Assembly: GCA_947449735.1 (NCBI GenBank)
Contig: CANFTB010000006.1
Span: 62,001-126,000 of the forward strand
Reading direction: 5' to 3'
DNA from: Chthoniobacteraceae bacterium
Lineage (GTDB): Bacteria; Verrucomicrobiota; Verrucomicrobiia; Chthoniobacterales; Chthoniobacteraceae
DNA: 64,000 nt
Position 1 is the first letter of the stretch. Each line of letters opens with the position of its first letter. Shown here one piece after another: positions 37,705 through 45,870 of the stretch. The notes under the pieces are model-generated. The model was not told the DNA's origin. It saw nothing but the letters and a program-made list of their open reading frames with translations, and ran no database searches. The translations under genes and the position numbers were made by a program.

Positions 37705-38156
37705 GAATGGTCCTCCAGAAGGCGTTTGAAGGTGTTCAGGGTTCGGGTTGCGACAGGCTCGATGAAGCCGTGCTGTAGGACGGGCTCCAGGATTGGCGCC
37801 AGTGCGCGGATGCGGAAATGGAGTTCGTGGTGAATCTCGACGCGTGTGCCGTCCGACTCGGGAGTGAGTGTCCACACTACGCGCATTCCCTTTGTGAACG
37901 CGGCCAGATGTTCGAAGTGCAGTTCGAGGGTTTGCGGATCGTTCCAGTACTTTGCTTTCCAGCTCACAGGAAAAAGTCCGCCAACGGCCGACATGTGCAG
38001 GCTCGTCTGCCGGCCGTCTGTGGGGCTTGCGGACTCGTCCTGAGTCCGCACAAAGCGGTAGTGCGGCAAAAACTCTGGCCACCGCAGCAACTGACTGACA
38101 GTGTTAAAGATGCGGTCGCGCGGTGCGCGTATCCAGATGGAGGAAGAGGAATGCAC
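37701..38156 (-). CDS. SRPBCC-family (polyketide cyclase/aromatase-like) protein
   Basis: The 151-residue product has the START/SRPBCC helix-grip fold pattern: SSSIWIRAPRDRIFNTVSQLLRWPEFLPHYRFVR at the start, then beta strands including TRVEIHHELHF, and a long C-terminal helix (PVATRTLNTFKRLLEDH). Relatives include polyketide cyclases and coenzyme Q-binding Coq10-like proteins. It starts with GTG at 38156 and is coupled to the ketosynthase by a TTGA overlap. That pairing suggests a small polyketide-like or lipid pathway, but this is inference only. Confidence 0.7.
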   Translation of the reverse strand: MHSSSSIWIRAPRDRIFNTVSQLLRWPEFLPHYRFVRTQDESASPTDGRQTSLHMSAVGGLFPVSWKAKYWNDPQTLELHFEHLAAFTKGMRVVWTLTPESDGTRVEIHHELHFRIRALAPILEPVLQHGFIEPVATRTLNTFKRLLEDHS

Positions 38157-38189
38157 GTCTGTTTAGCTTAGCGTGTTGGCGGGCTCCGT

Positions 38190-39488
38190 CTACCTAGGTG
38201 TGGTGAGGCCTGCAGGAACGAGTACCGCGTCGCGCATTCCGTGTAGGATTTTTTTGTCAGGGGGGCAGAGCGTCGCGAGTGCGCCGGAGAGAAGGGGCTT
38301 GTCCTCGGGAACAAAGTAGTAGGGGCAGAGACGCACTTTGCAGGGAAAGGGAAGGACTTGCGAGGACTCCGTTTCGAAGACGGAATGGGTGAAAGTGCGG
38401 GCCTTGTGAAAGCGTTGGAGAATGTAGGGCTGCGTGGGAAAAGATTTCAGAGCGTGGCTCACGGCGTCTTTCCATTCAGTTTGGGGAACGTCGGAGCCGA
38501 TGACGACGCTGCGCGCGCCCCAGGCGAGTTCTGAAAACCCGCTGGCCTTGATGACGAGTTCGCGTTCTTTCTGGCTGAATGTAGCGAGTTCCGCGAAGTC
38601 GTGAATGCCAAGGCCCGGGATGCCGGCGTGGGGAGGCAGCGGCTGGGGGTCCAGAATCCAAGTCTGGGGCAGGACTTTTTGGAGGGCGAGAAAATGGCGC
38701 TCCGAAAGGGCGCGGCGCCAGTATTCGCGCAGCGGGCGCATCCAGAAGAGCGCAAACCACATTTTCTCCTCCAGGAAGGGTTTAAAAGGGGGCGTGACCT
38801 TGGCCTGTCCGAGAAGTGCCGCGGTTTGCAGGGCTCCGACGCCCGGGAGGTTGCCGAGATCGAACAGTTCGAAAAACCGGTACACATTCCGCTCCGTTTC
38901 GGAAGGTGGCGCGTAGTTTTCTGCGCTTTGGACGCGGTGACCGGATCGCGTGGCGATCCATTCCATTTCCGGCCGGTAGGTGGAGGCCTCCGCGGAAACA
39001 AGGATGTCTCCCGAGCGAGCGATGGACGCAAAGCCATCGATCATTCCGGATGCGCCGCCAAGAACCTGGCTTCCGGCGGCGGCGTAGGTCTGGTTGAGCC
39101 ATGCGGTGAGGCCGATGCCTCCCGGGACGGAATCGAGTTCGCTGAGAATGAATCCGTCGTCGGTCAAGACAAGGTCCGGCCTCAGGACCTGGGGGAGGTG
39201 GTGGCGGAAGGCCTTTTGACGGCTGAACTCCACCAGTTCCGGGGGCTTGCCGCGGTCTAGAAGTGCGGCGACCCATTCCGGCTGTTTGCCCAAGACGGAG
39301 AGGTAGTAGAGGTCGTTGCAGGCCTTTTGAAACAGCCAAAGGCGGTCGCCGAGCACGAGGAGTTCCTGGTGCAGTTCTTTGGAAATTGGAAAGGCGCTGG
39401 GGGAGAGGCGCCAGTGTTTGTCGGCGAACAAGCCGTCCCGCGGCATTGCATTGCGCAGGAGCTCCGGGGTTGCGTCGGGCGGGTGCAT
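38190..39488 (-). CDS. Possible circularly permuted ATP-grasp-like protein
   Basis: The 432-residue product matches no family I can name with certainty. A segment LRPDLVLTDDGFILSELDSVPGGIGLTAW recalls the acid-rich metal-binding strand of circularly permuted ATP-grasp enzymes. ELVIKASGFSELAWGARSVVIGSDV then resembles an ATP-grasp nucleotide-binding strand, followed by PYILQRF. It has no signal peptide or membrane segment. It begins 3 bases after the ruvA stop and is followed 33 bases later by the SRPBCC gene, so all are likely co-transcribed. If it is an ATP-grasp ligase, it could join an amine to a carboxylate. Substrate unknown. Confidence 0.45.
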   Translation of the reverse strand: MHPPDATPELLRNAMPRDGLFADKHWRLSPSAFPISKELHQELLVLGDRLWLFQKACNDLYYLSVLGKQPEWVAALLDRGKPPELVEFSRQKAFRHHLPQVLRPDLVLTDDGFILSELDSVPGGIGLTAWLNQTYAAAGSQVLGGASGMIDGFASIARSGDILVSAEASTYRPEMEWIATRSGHRVQSAENYAPPSETERNVYRFFELFDLGNLPGVGALQTAALLGQAKVTPPFKPFLEEKMWFALFWMRPLREYWRRALSERHFLALQKVLPQTWILDPQPLPPHAGIPGLGIHDFAELATFSQKERELVIKASGFSELAWGARSVVIGSDVPQTEWKDAVSHALKSFPTQPYILQRFHKARTFTHSVFETESSQVLPFPCKVRLCPYYFVPEDKPLLSGALATLCPPDKKILHGMRDAVLVPAGLTTPR

Positions 39489-39491
39489 GGA

Positions 39492-40100
39492 TCAGGCGAG
39501 GCGCTTGAGGGCCTCGCGGATGAGCGCGTCGGTTGTGAAGTCCTCGCCAGGTTTCGCGTCCAGGGAGGCCTTGACCGCCTTGAGGGCGTCCGCCTGTTTG
39601 TATCCGAGGGCGATGAGGGCGAGCACCGCGTCGTTGGTGTGCTGGTCTTTGGGGGCGGGCGTCTGGGAGGTGGCCGCCGCCTCCCAGGCTGCCGCGACGC
39701 CAACCTTGTCTTTGAGTTCGACCAGGATGCGTTCGGCTGTTTTTTTTCCGATTCCTTTGATCTGTGAAAGGGTCTTGGTGTCGCCGGCAACAACGGCGGA
39801 TTTGAAGCTGGCCACCGAGATGCCGCTGAGGACGTCGAGCGCGGTTTTCGGACCGATGCCGGAGACGTGGTTGATGAGAAGGCGGAAGAGGTCGCGCTCG
39901 GCGCTGGAAGCGAAGCCGAAGAGGACGTGGGCGTCCTCCCTGATTTGGAGGTGGGTCAGGAGCAGGAAGCTACTGCCGGCGGGGGGAAGGCGATCGTAGC
40001 TGGAGAGCGGGATGAAAATGTGATATCCGACGCCATGCACATTGAGAACCACATGGGTGGGGTAGGATTCGACCAGGACGCCTTCCAGAAAGGTGATCAT
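39492..40100 (-). CDS. ruvA: Holliday junction branch migration protein RuvA
   Basis: Tetrameric Holliday-junction binder that recruits RuvB. The 202-residue product has an N-terminal OB fold (MITFLEGVLVESYPTHVVLNVHGVGYHIF), two helix-hairpin-helix motifs in domain II (HVSGIGPKTALDVLSGI and IKGIGKKTAERILVELKDK), and a C-terminal UBA-like domain III (NDAVLALIALGYKQADALKAV) after a short Pro/Thr linker. Length is typical. It leads the minus-strand cluster. ruvB and ruvC are not in the window. Confidence 0.95.
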   Translation of the reverse strand: MITFLEGVLVESYPTHVVLNVHGVGYHIFIPLSSYDRLPPAGSSFLLLTHLQIREDAHVLFGFASSAERDLFRLLINHVSGIGPKTALDVLSGISVASFKSAVVAGDTKTLSQIKGIGKKTAERILVELKDKVGVAAAWEAAATSQTPAPKDQHTNDAVLALIALGYKQADALKAVKASLDAKPGEDFTTDALIREALKRLA

Positions 40101-40124
40101 CAGCGTAAGGATTTAGGGCTGCCC

Positions 40125-40736
40125 GTGCGAAGGCAAGCTCCCCTCGCGTTGGTTTTTGCCCTTTTGACGGCCTGGTTGACCGTGGCGGGTGCCTCTGGAG
40201 TGGAGCCTGCGCCTGAATGGAGGGTTTGGCTTGAGGCAAAGTTTATGGGGGCGCAGGTGTCGGCGCCGGTGGAGAACGCCCAGCGCACGCTGCTGGCCGG
40301 CGGCCGACTGGAAGGGGGGCAACTCGTGGGGGTTACCCGGAAGGACTGGCAGCGAACAGGGTTGAGCTGGAAAGGGTTGGAGGAGCTCTCGAAGGCAGGT
40401 GCGGAGGCCGACTTAAAGCGGGTGGAGGCGATTTTCGTCCGGGACAAACGGAGTGTCGTCGAGTTTGTCGAGCTCCGAAGCAGCCAGCCGGTGGTAGCTT
40501 CCGCGGTTTTGGCGCCGCAGTTGAGCTCGCGGTTCGCTGATACTCTCGGGGAGGAGTTACTGGTTGCGGTTCCAAGCCGGAGCCGCGCGTTTATTTTTCC
40601 CAAGCACGGACTAGACCTGTCCAAGTACTCGGCAATGGTCTGGGAGGCTTACGGAGAGACGGCGTATCCGGTCAGTGTGGAGTTGTTTGAGTGGCGGTCT
40701 GGAACCCTCAAGGCGGTGGGAATGTTCGAGCGCTGA
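40125..40736 (+). CDS. Secreted protein of unknown function
   Basis: I do not recognise the family. From the GTG at 40125 the product is 203 residues, with a plausible signal peptide (PLALVFALLTAWLTVAGAS) cleaved before VEPAPEW. The mature part has no clear motif, with no cysteine pair or lipobox. A gene start only 24 bases from divergent ruvA means that the two promoters must overlap, or that this gene starts further upstream inside ruvA. The in-frame sequence further upstream has no signal-like start, so the GTG is preferred. It is followed by an intergenic region leading to the NtrC-type gene. Confidence 0.5.
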   Translation: MRRQAPLALVFALLTAWLTVAGASGVEPAPEWRVWLEAKFMGAQVSAPVENAQRTLLAGGRLEGGQLVGVTRKDWQRTGLSWKGLEELSKAGAEADLKRVEAIFVRDKRSVVEFVELRSSQPVVASAVLAPQLSSRFADTLGEELLVAVPSRSRAFIFPKHGLDLSKYSAMVWEAYGETAYPVSVELFEWRSGTLKAVGMFER

Positions 40737-40862
40737 AAGCGCCCGGGGTTCCATGGGGTGGGGTTCGGGCGGCCGCAGGCTGATTTTGGTTTTGCCTAAC
40801 GCCTTGATTGGGCCCTAAGGAATGTGCATGCTGCTGACTTGTTAGATTTCCCAACCAAGAAA

Positions 40863-40893
40863 CATTAGCCCACGTTCATTAGCTGACATTAGC
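40863..40893 (+). repeat. Three direct CATTAGC heptamers upstream of the NtrC-type gene
   Basis: CATTAGC occurs at 40863-40869, 40877-40883 and 40887-40893, ending 14 bases before the ATG at 40908. Spacing is irregular (14 and 10 bases start to start). They could be binding sites, for example for self-regulation, or chance. Confidence 0.4.
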
Positions 40894-40907
40894 CGGACCC
40901 CCACCGG

Positions 40908-42350
40908 ATGGCTCGAATTCTTATTATTGATGATGATCCTGCGATGGTGCAGGTCATTTCTTCCCTCTGCGCAGAGGGAGGACATTCTCCGATCGCTTAC
41001 AGCTCCGGGCAGAAGGCTCTCGGGCTGATGCTGAGCCATGCGCCTCAGCTGATCATTTCGGATGTTCGTATGGAGGGGGTGAGCGGATTAGAGGTCTTGA
41101 AGGCTGCAAAGGCGAACCTGCCGGGGGTGCCCGTGATCCTCGTCACTGGGAGCAAGCAGCTGGAGCTGACAGTCGAGGCGATACGGGCCGGAGCAAGTGA
41201 TTATATTTTAAAGCCTTTCAAGGTCGATGAGTTGAAGTCTGCGATTGAGAGGGCGCTGGAAAATGCGAGCCACTCTGCGGCCCTGCCTCAAGCAGTTGCC
41301 GCACTCAAGGCGGGCACTGGGCAGCGCGAGCCTATGCGTTTTGAAAGCATTATCGGTCAGTCTGCTCGGATGAGGGAGGTTTTTGACCTGGTGGAAAAGG
41401 TCGCAAACACGGATTCGACGATTTTGATCCTGGGAGAAAGCGGGACGGGCAAGGAGCTTATTGCACGCGCGTTGCACTTCAAATCCGCCAGGAGGGAGCA
41501 CCCTTTCGTGGCGATCAACTGCTCGGCGCTGCCCGAGAACCTGCTCGAGAGCGAGCTCTTCGGACACAAGAAGGGAGCCTTTACCGGCGCCGTGCAGGAC
41601 AAGATCGGCCTCTTTGAGGAGGCTGAAGGGGGGACGATTTTTTTGGATGAGATCAATTCGATGGCGCCCTTGCTCCAGACCAAGCTGCTGCGCGTGTTAC
41701 AGGAGCGGATGGTGCGTCGGGTGGGCGACAATGGAAACGTACCGATCCACGTGCGTGTTTTGGCGGCCACCAACGAGCCGCTGTATGAAAAGATGAAGAC
41801 CGGAGCTTTCCGGCAGGACTTGTACTACCGCCTGGCTGTGATCCCCGTGGAGATGCCTTCCCTCAGGGATCGGCAGGACGACATTCCCCTTCTGGTAGAA
41901 CATTTTCTGCGCAAACACACGCGGGCCGGCGTGCACGAGAATCCGCTGCAAATCGAGGAGAACGCGCTCAGGACTTTGTGCGCATACCGCTGGCCCGGCA
42001 ATGTGAGGGAGCTTGAGAACGCCATGGAGCGGGCATGCGCCTTGTGTGACAACGGCGTGGTGCGCACGAAGGATCTGCCCCCCCAAGTGGTCAGGGCTGA
42101 AAACGTTCCGGCGGGCGGCTTTGGCGGCGGGGCGCCGGTGCCTGTGGTTTCGGAAGCGGTGCTTCCCGTGGGGGCGACGCTGGACGAATATATTTCCGGG
42201 CAGGAGCGCCGTTTTATCGAGGAGACGATCCGGCTGAACAAGGGGGTGCGCGAGAAGGCCGCCCAGATGCTCGGGATATCAACCGCCACCTTGTATCGCA
42301 AGCTGGACGCGGACCGAAAGTTGCAGACGCGCAAAGGCACAGATTCCTGA
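40908..42350 (+). CDS. NtrC-family sigma-54-dependent response regulator
   Basis: The 480-residue enhancer-binding protein has three parts. The receiver (1-120) has D52 in IISDVRMEG and K102. The AAA+ central domain has Walker A GESGTGKE at about 176-183 and the sigma-54-contacting GAFTGA at 223-228, followed by FLDEINS. A C-terminal Fis-type helix-turn-helix lies near residues 445-470 (KAAQMLGISTATLYRKL). Phosphorylated protein would activate sigma-54 promoters. No cognate kinase is adjacent; the hybrid kinase lies 9.4 kb upstream. The ATG at 40908 begins the conserved ARILIIDDDPA. Confidence 0.93.
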   Translation: MARILIIDDDPAMVQVISSLCAEGGHSPIAYSSGQKALGLMLSHAPQLIISDVRMEGVSGLEVLKAAKANLPGVPVILVTGSKQLELTVEAIRAGASDYILKPFKVDELKSAIERALENASHSAALPQAVAALKAGTGQREPMRFESIIGQSARMREVFDLVEKVANTDSTILILGESGTGKELIARALHFKSARREHPFVAINCSALPENLLESELFGHKKGAFTGAVQDKIGLFEEAEGGTIFLDEINSMAPLLQTKLLRVLQERMVRRVGDNGNVPIHVRVLAATNEPLYEKMKTGAFRQDLYYRLAVIPVEMPSLRDRQDDIPLLVEHFLRKHTRAGVHENPLQIEENALRTLCAYRWPGNVRELENAMERACALCDNGVVRTKDLPPQVVRAENVPAGGFGGGAPVPVVSEAVLPVGATLDEYISGQERRFIEETIRLNKGVREKAAQMLGISTATLYRKLDADRKLQTRKGTDS

Positions 42351-42459
42351 GGGCCGGTGGCATCTTTCCCCCGTGGGAGCGGCGGGCGGAACCGGCTCAA
42401 TCTTAAACTCTGCTCCAAGAAAGCGCCGCCAACGGGATCTTAGAGTAGACCTTAAATTT

Positions 42460-43779
42460 ATGAAGTTGAGTGCAAAATTTTGGCTGTGCGGGTTGCTGCT
42501 GCAGGGGGGATTTGCTCATTTGGCGGCCGGGGCGGACTGGCCCCAGTGGCGTGGGCCGGCTCTGGACGGGTCCTCGCCCGAGCAAGGGCTTGCCCAAAAG
42601 TGGACCGCAACGGAGGGCGTCCGGTGGCGGACTGCCTTGCCCGGATTCAGCGGCGCAACCCCCGCCGTGCAGGGGGACCGTATTTTTGTCTCCTCGCCCA
42701 ACGCCGACAAGGACCTGCTCCTGTTTTGCATCAACCGGCGTGATGGGAAGGTACTGTGGCAGAAGGTGCTTTCCACAGGGGACCAGACCAAGGGGAAGAC
42801 CTCCCCGAACATGACCTCTCCCTCGCCGGTGACGGACGGCCGCGCTGTCTACATCCTTTACGGGACGGGGGATTTCCTAGCGCTGGACTTTGACGGGAAT
42901 GTTTTGTGGAAGCGAAACCTGGCGGAGGAATTCGGAAGGTTCTCCTTCATGTGGCTTTACGGATCCAGTCCGATGCTTTTCGAGGGGCGGCTTTATCTCC
43001 AGTTCTTGCAGAGGGACCCCGTGCCACCGGACTACACCCACGCGCTGGATGGTAAGCCGGAGCGCGAGTCCTTCCTGCTCTGCGTGGATCCGAAGGACGG
43101 CAAGACGGTGTGGCGCAAGCTGCGGCCGACGGACGCTTCCAAGGAGTCGCAGGAGAGTTACGCAACGCCGATTCCGCTCGTTTACGGCGGGCGCAAGGAG
43201 TTGGTCGTGATTGGGGGGGATTTTTTGACGGGTCACTCGCTCGAGGACGGCTCCGAGCTCTGGAGGGCGGGCGGATTCAACCCGAAGAAGGGCGAATGGA
43301 TGCGAGTGGTGGCCTCTCCGGTGGTGTACAAGGACGTCGCGATCGCAGCGGGCCCCAAACGCGTGCCGGTGATCGGCGTGCGCAGCGGCGGCAAGGGGGA
43401 CGTGACGGAGTCGCGCACGCTCTGGAAGTTTGATGAGTTTCCGCCGGATGTTTGCACTCCCGTCCTGTACAAGGGGATGTTGCACGTGCTGGACGGTGAC
43501 AAGCAGATGCTCACTGCGTTGAATCCGGAGACGGGAGAGAAGCGCTGGCAGGTTTCTCTGGGGGTTCGCGAGAACTTCAAGGCGTCGCCCACGGCCGCGG
43601 ACGGGCGGATTTTCTGCATCAGCGAGAGGGGTACGGTGGTGGTGGTGGACGCCTCCGGCGGGGAGGTCGTGCATATGGCGGAGATGGGCGGCGGCAGCCT
43701 GACTCGGTCCTCGGTGGTTTTTTCCGGTGGTGATATCTTGATGCGCACGGCCGAGGAACTAATTTGCGTTGGGAAATAA
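42460..43779 (+). CDS. Secreted PQQ-like beta-propeller repeat protein
   Basis: The 439-residue product has a signal peptide (CGLLLQGGFAHLAAGA) then ADWPQWRGPALDGSS, the same opening as the other two such proteins here. It carries several propeller repeats (CINRRDGKVLWQKV, LDFDGNVLWKRNL, CVDPKDGKTVWRKL, LNPETGEKRWQVSL). The ATG at 42460 starts the signal peptide; the frame extends 29 codons upstream without meaning. Its stop overlaps the start of the next gene (TAATG at 43777-43781). It lies downstream of the NtrC-type gene, but the regulator's target is not known. Confidence 0.8.
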   Translation: MKLSAKFWLCGLLLQGGFAHLAAGADWPQWRGPALDGSSPEQGLAQKWTATEGVRWRTALPGFSGATPAVQGDRIFVSSPNADKDLLLFCINRRDGKVLWQKVLSTGDQTKGKTSPNMTSPSPVTDGRAVYILYGTGDFLALDFDGNVLWKRNLAEEFGRFSFMWLYGSSPMLFEGRLYLQFLQRDPVPPDYTHALDGKPERESFLLCVDPKDGKTVWRKLRPTDASKESQESYATPIPLVYGGRKELVVIGGDFLTGHSLEDGSELWRAGGFNPKKGEWMRVVASPVVYKDVAIAAGPKRVPVIGVRSGGKGDVTESRTLWKFDEFPPDVCTPVLYKGMLHVLDGDKQMLTALNPETGEKRWQVSLGVRENFKASPTAADGRIFCISERGTVVVVDASGGEVVHMAEMGGGSLTRSSVVFSGGDILMRTAEELICVGK

Positions 43780-44417
43780 TGAAGATGAAGAAGACCTACT
43801 TGATTGCTTTGGCGGCTGGAATTTTTGCCACGGGATGGGCCGCGGCAGACACCGTGCTCTTCGAACAGAACTTCAACGCGCTGCCCGCCGGTCCGATGCC
43901 GAAGGAGTTTCTGGCGCTGGCCGGGGAGTTCAGTGTCGCCGTCGAGGGCGCGGAGCATGTTTTGGAACTTCCGGGAGCGCCGCTGGATACGTTTGGAGTG
44001 CTTTTCGGCCCCTCAAACGACCAGCCCTGTTCGCTGACGGCCCGCTTCTACGGTACAAAACAGGGACGCAAGTTCCCCACATTCGGCCTGAGCCTGCGTG
44101 GGGCGGGCGGGTTCCGTTTGCAGGTGAGCCCCGGCAAGGGGCAACTGGAGATTTACAAGGGCGATGAGCCGCTGGTCGGGGTGCCTTTCACATGGGCCTC
44201 GGGTTCCTGGACTTGGCTGCGGCTGACGATGCGCAAGCAGGCGCCCGGCTGGGTGCTGGAGGGACGGGCGTGGGCCGAGGGTGGCACCGCTCCGGCCGAG
44301 CCGCAGGTGCGCTGGGAGTCTGCCGCGGAGGGGACGGCCGGTCGCGCCGCGCTGTGGGGGAGCCCGTATTCAGGCACGCCCATCTGGTTTGACGACCTGC
44401 TCTGGAGCGCACAGTAG
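43779..44417 (+). CDS. Secreted LamG/concanavalin-like domain protein
   Basis: The 212-residue product has a signal peptide (ALAAGIFATGWAAA) followed by beta-rich sequence with the features of a laminin-G/concanavalin-type jelly roll (DTVLFEQNFNALPAGPMPKEF, GLSLRGAGGFRLQVSPGKGQLEIYKG, WTWLRLTMRKQAPGWVLEGRAW). Its end, WFDDLLWSAQ, also fits. It is translationally linked to the propeller gene before it (TAATG overlap) and 70 bases from the propeller gene after it. A role in binding polysaccharide at the cell surface is plausible but unproved. Confidence 0.6.
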   Translation: MKMKKTYLIALAAGIFATGWAAADTVLFEQNFNALPAGPMPKEFLALAGEFSVAVEGAEHVLELPGAPLDTFGVLFGPSNDQPCSLTARFYGTKQGRKFPTFGLSLRGAGGFRLQVSPGKGQLEIYKGDEPLVGVPFTWASGSWTWLRLTMRKQAPGWVLEGRAWAEGGTAPAEPQVRWESAAEGTAGRAALWGSPYSGTPIWFDDLLWSAQ

Positions 44418-44487
44418 TTTACGACCAGTCGAATTTTCTGAAGCTGACTTATTTCAACCCCTTGTTCATTTTCTGATTTTAACAACC

Positions 44488-45735
44488 ATGAAGACCCCAC
44501 TCCTTGCATTGCTTCTATCGTCCCCCCTGGTGATCCAAGCCGCCGACTGGCCGCAGTATCGCGGAGCGACCGGTGACGGCGTGTCGTCCGAGATTTTGAA
44601 GTGGAAGGCGTCCGGCCTTTCCAGCGTCTGGAAGGTGCCGAGCGTCGGGGGGTTCAGTTCGTTTTCCGTCGCCGCCGGGCGGGCCTTCACCCTCTCGTTG
44701 AAGGAGGTCGACGGCGCCAGCCAGGAGGTGCTTGCCGCGCACGACGGTGCAACCGGACGCGAGCTCTGGAGCGTGCCGCTGTTGGTGGCCAAGTACGACG
44801 GTGGCGGCAACGACGGCACCGCCGACAACAAAGGTGGGGACGGACCGCGTTCGACGCCGACGGTGGTCGGCAAGTCCGTGGTGGTTTTGACAACCCAGCT
44901 CGCGCTCAAGAGCTTTGACGCAGCGAGCGGCAAGGAAAACTGGTCCCGCGATTTGAAGGCGGAGCACGAAGGAAGAAACATTCAGTGGCAGAACGCCGCT
45001 TCGCCTCTGCTCGAGGGAGGGCTGCTTTACGTTGCCGGCGGCGGTCCCGGACAGTCCGTCTTGGCCGTGGACCCGGCAGACGGCCGCGTGGTGTGGAAGG
45101 CCTTTGACGAAAAGATCACCCACGCCACGCCCGTGGCCGCGACGATTCTTGGCCAGCGGCAGGTGATTTTCTTCCTGCAGTCCGGCCTGCTTGCGGTGGA
45201 GCCCAAGACGGGCAAGGAGCTGTGGCGCTACGCGTTTCCCTACAAGGTTTCGACGGCTGCCTCTCCTGTTGCCGGTGGCGACATCGTCTACTGCTCGGCC
45301 GGTTATGGAGTGGGCGCCGGGGCGGTCAAAATTTCCAAGGAGGGCGACGCTTTCAAGGCGACGGAAATCTACCGGATGCCGGGCAACCAGCCGCTGGCGA
45401 ACCACTGGAGCACGCCCGTCCTCAAGGACGGCCATCTCTATGGGATGTTCCAGTTTAAGGAGTACGGCAAGGGGCCTGTGAAGTGCGTGGAACTCGCCAC
45501 TGGCGCTGTGAAATGGACTCAGGAGGGCTTCGGTCCGGGGCATGTCATCCTGATGGGCGACGAGGTGGTTGCGCTTTCGGACGCCGGCGAACTGGTGCGT
45601 TTTTCCGCGGCACCCGGGGCGTACAAGGAGTTGAGCCGCCAGAAGGTGTTGGATGGCAAGTGCTGGACGACGCCGACGGTTTCGGGCGGGCGGATTTTTG
45701 TGCGCAGCACCAAGGAGGCGGCCTGCCTGGAGTAG
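44488..45735 (+). CDS. Secreted PQQ-like beta-propeller repeat protein
   Basis: The 415-residue product has a signal peptide (LLALLLSSPLVIQA) and starts the mature part with ADWPQYRGATGDGVSS. Propeller repeats follow (AHDGATGRELWSVPL, FDAASGKENWSRDL, VDPADGRVVWKAF, VEPKTGKELWRYAF, ELATGAVKWTQEGF). It is the third paralogue of this type in the window. The ATG at 44488 is preferred over the upstream frame. A strong hairpin follows the gene, so the propeller/LamG genes may form a transcription unit of their own. Confidence 0.8.
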   Translation: MKTPLLALLLSSPLVIQAADWPQYRGATGDGVSSEILKWKASGLSSVWKVPSVGGFSSFSVAAGRAFTLSLKEVDGASQEVLAAHDGATGRELWSVPLLVAKYDGGGNDGTADNKGGDGPRSTPTVVGKSVVVLTTQLALKSFDAASGKENWSRDLKAEHEGRNIQWQNAASPLLEGGLLYVAGGGPGQSVLAVDPADGRVVWKAFDEKITHATPVAATILGQRQVIFFLQSGLLAVEPKTGKELWRYAFPYKVSTAASPVAGGDIVYCSAGYGVGAGAVKISKEGDAFKATEIYRMPGNQPLANHWSTPVLKDGHLYGMFQFKEYGKGPVKCVELATGAVKWTQEGFGPGHVILMGDEVVALSDAGELVRFSAAPGAYKELSRQKVLDGKCWTTPTVSGGRIFVRSTKEAACLE

Positions 45736-45773
45736 CTCCCTGGGCAACCGGGCGTGAACCCGGATTTTGAAGC

Positions 45774-45826
45774 GGCGTGGGGCGTCTGATTCTTGATAAA
45801 AGTTGTCAGAGCGCCCCGCGCCTTTT
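45774..45826 (+). terminator. Long hairpin terminator after the PQQ/LamG genes
   Basis: GGCGTGGGGCGTCTGA (45774-45789) pairs with TCAGAGCGCCCCGCGCC (45806-45822) with one bulge and one G:T-type mismatch around a 16-base loop, and TTTT follows (45823-45826). Confidence 0.8.
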
Positions 45827-45870
45827 CAGGGCAGTCTTTCAAACTTACAACCCCTCAACCACTGTCATTT

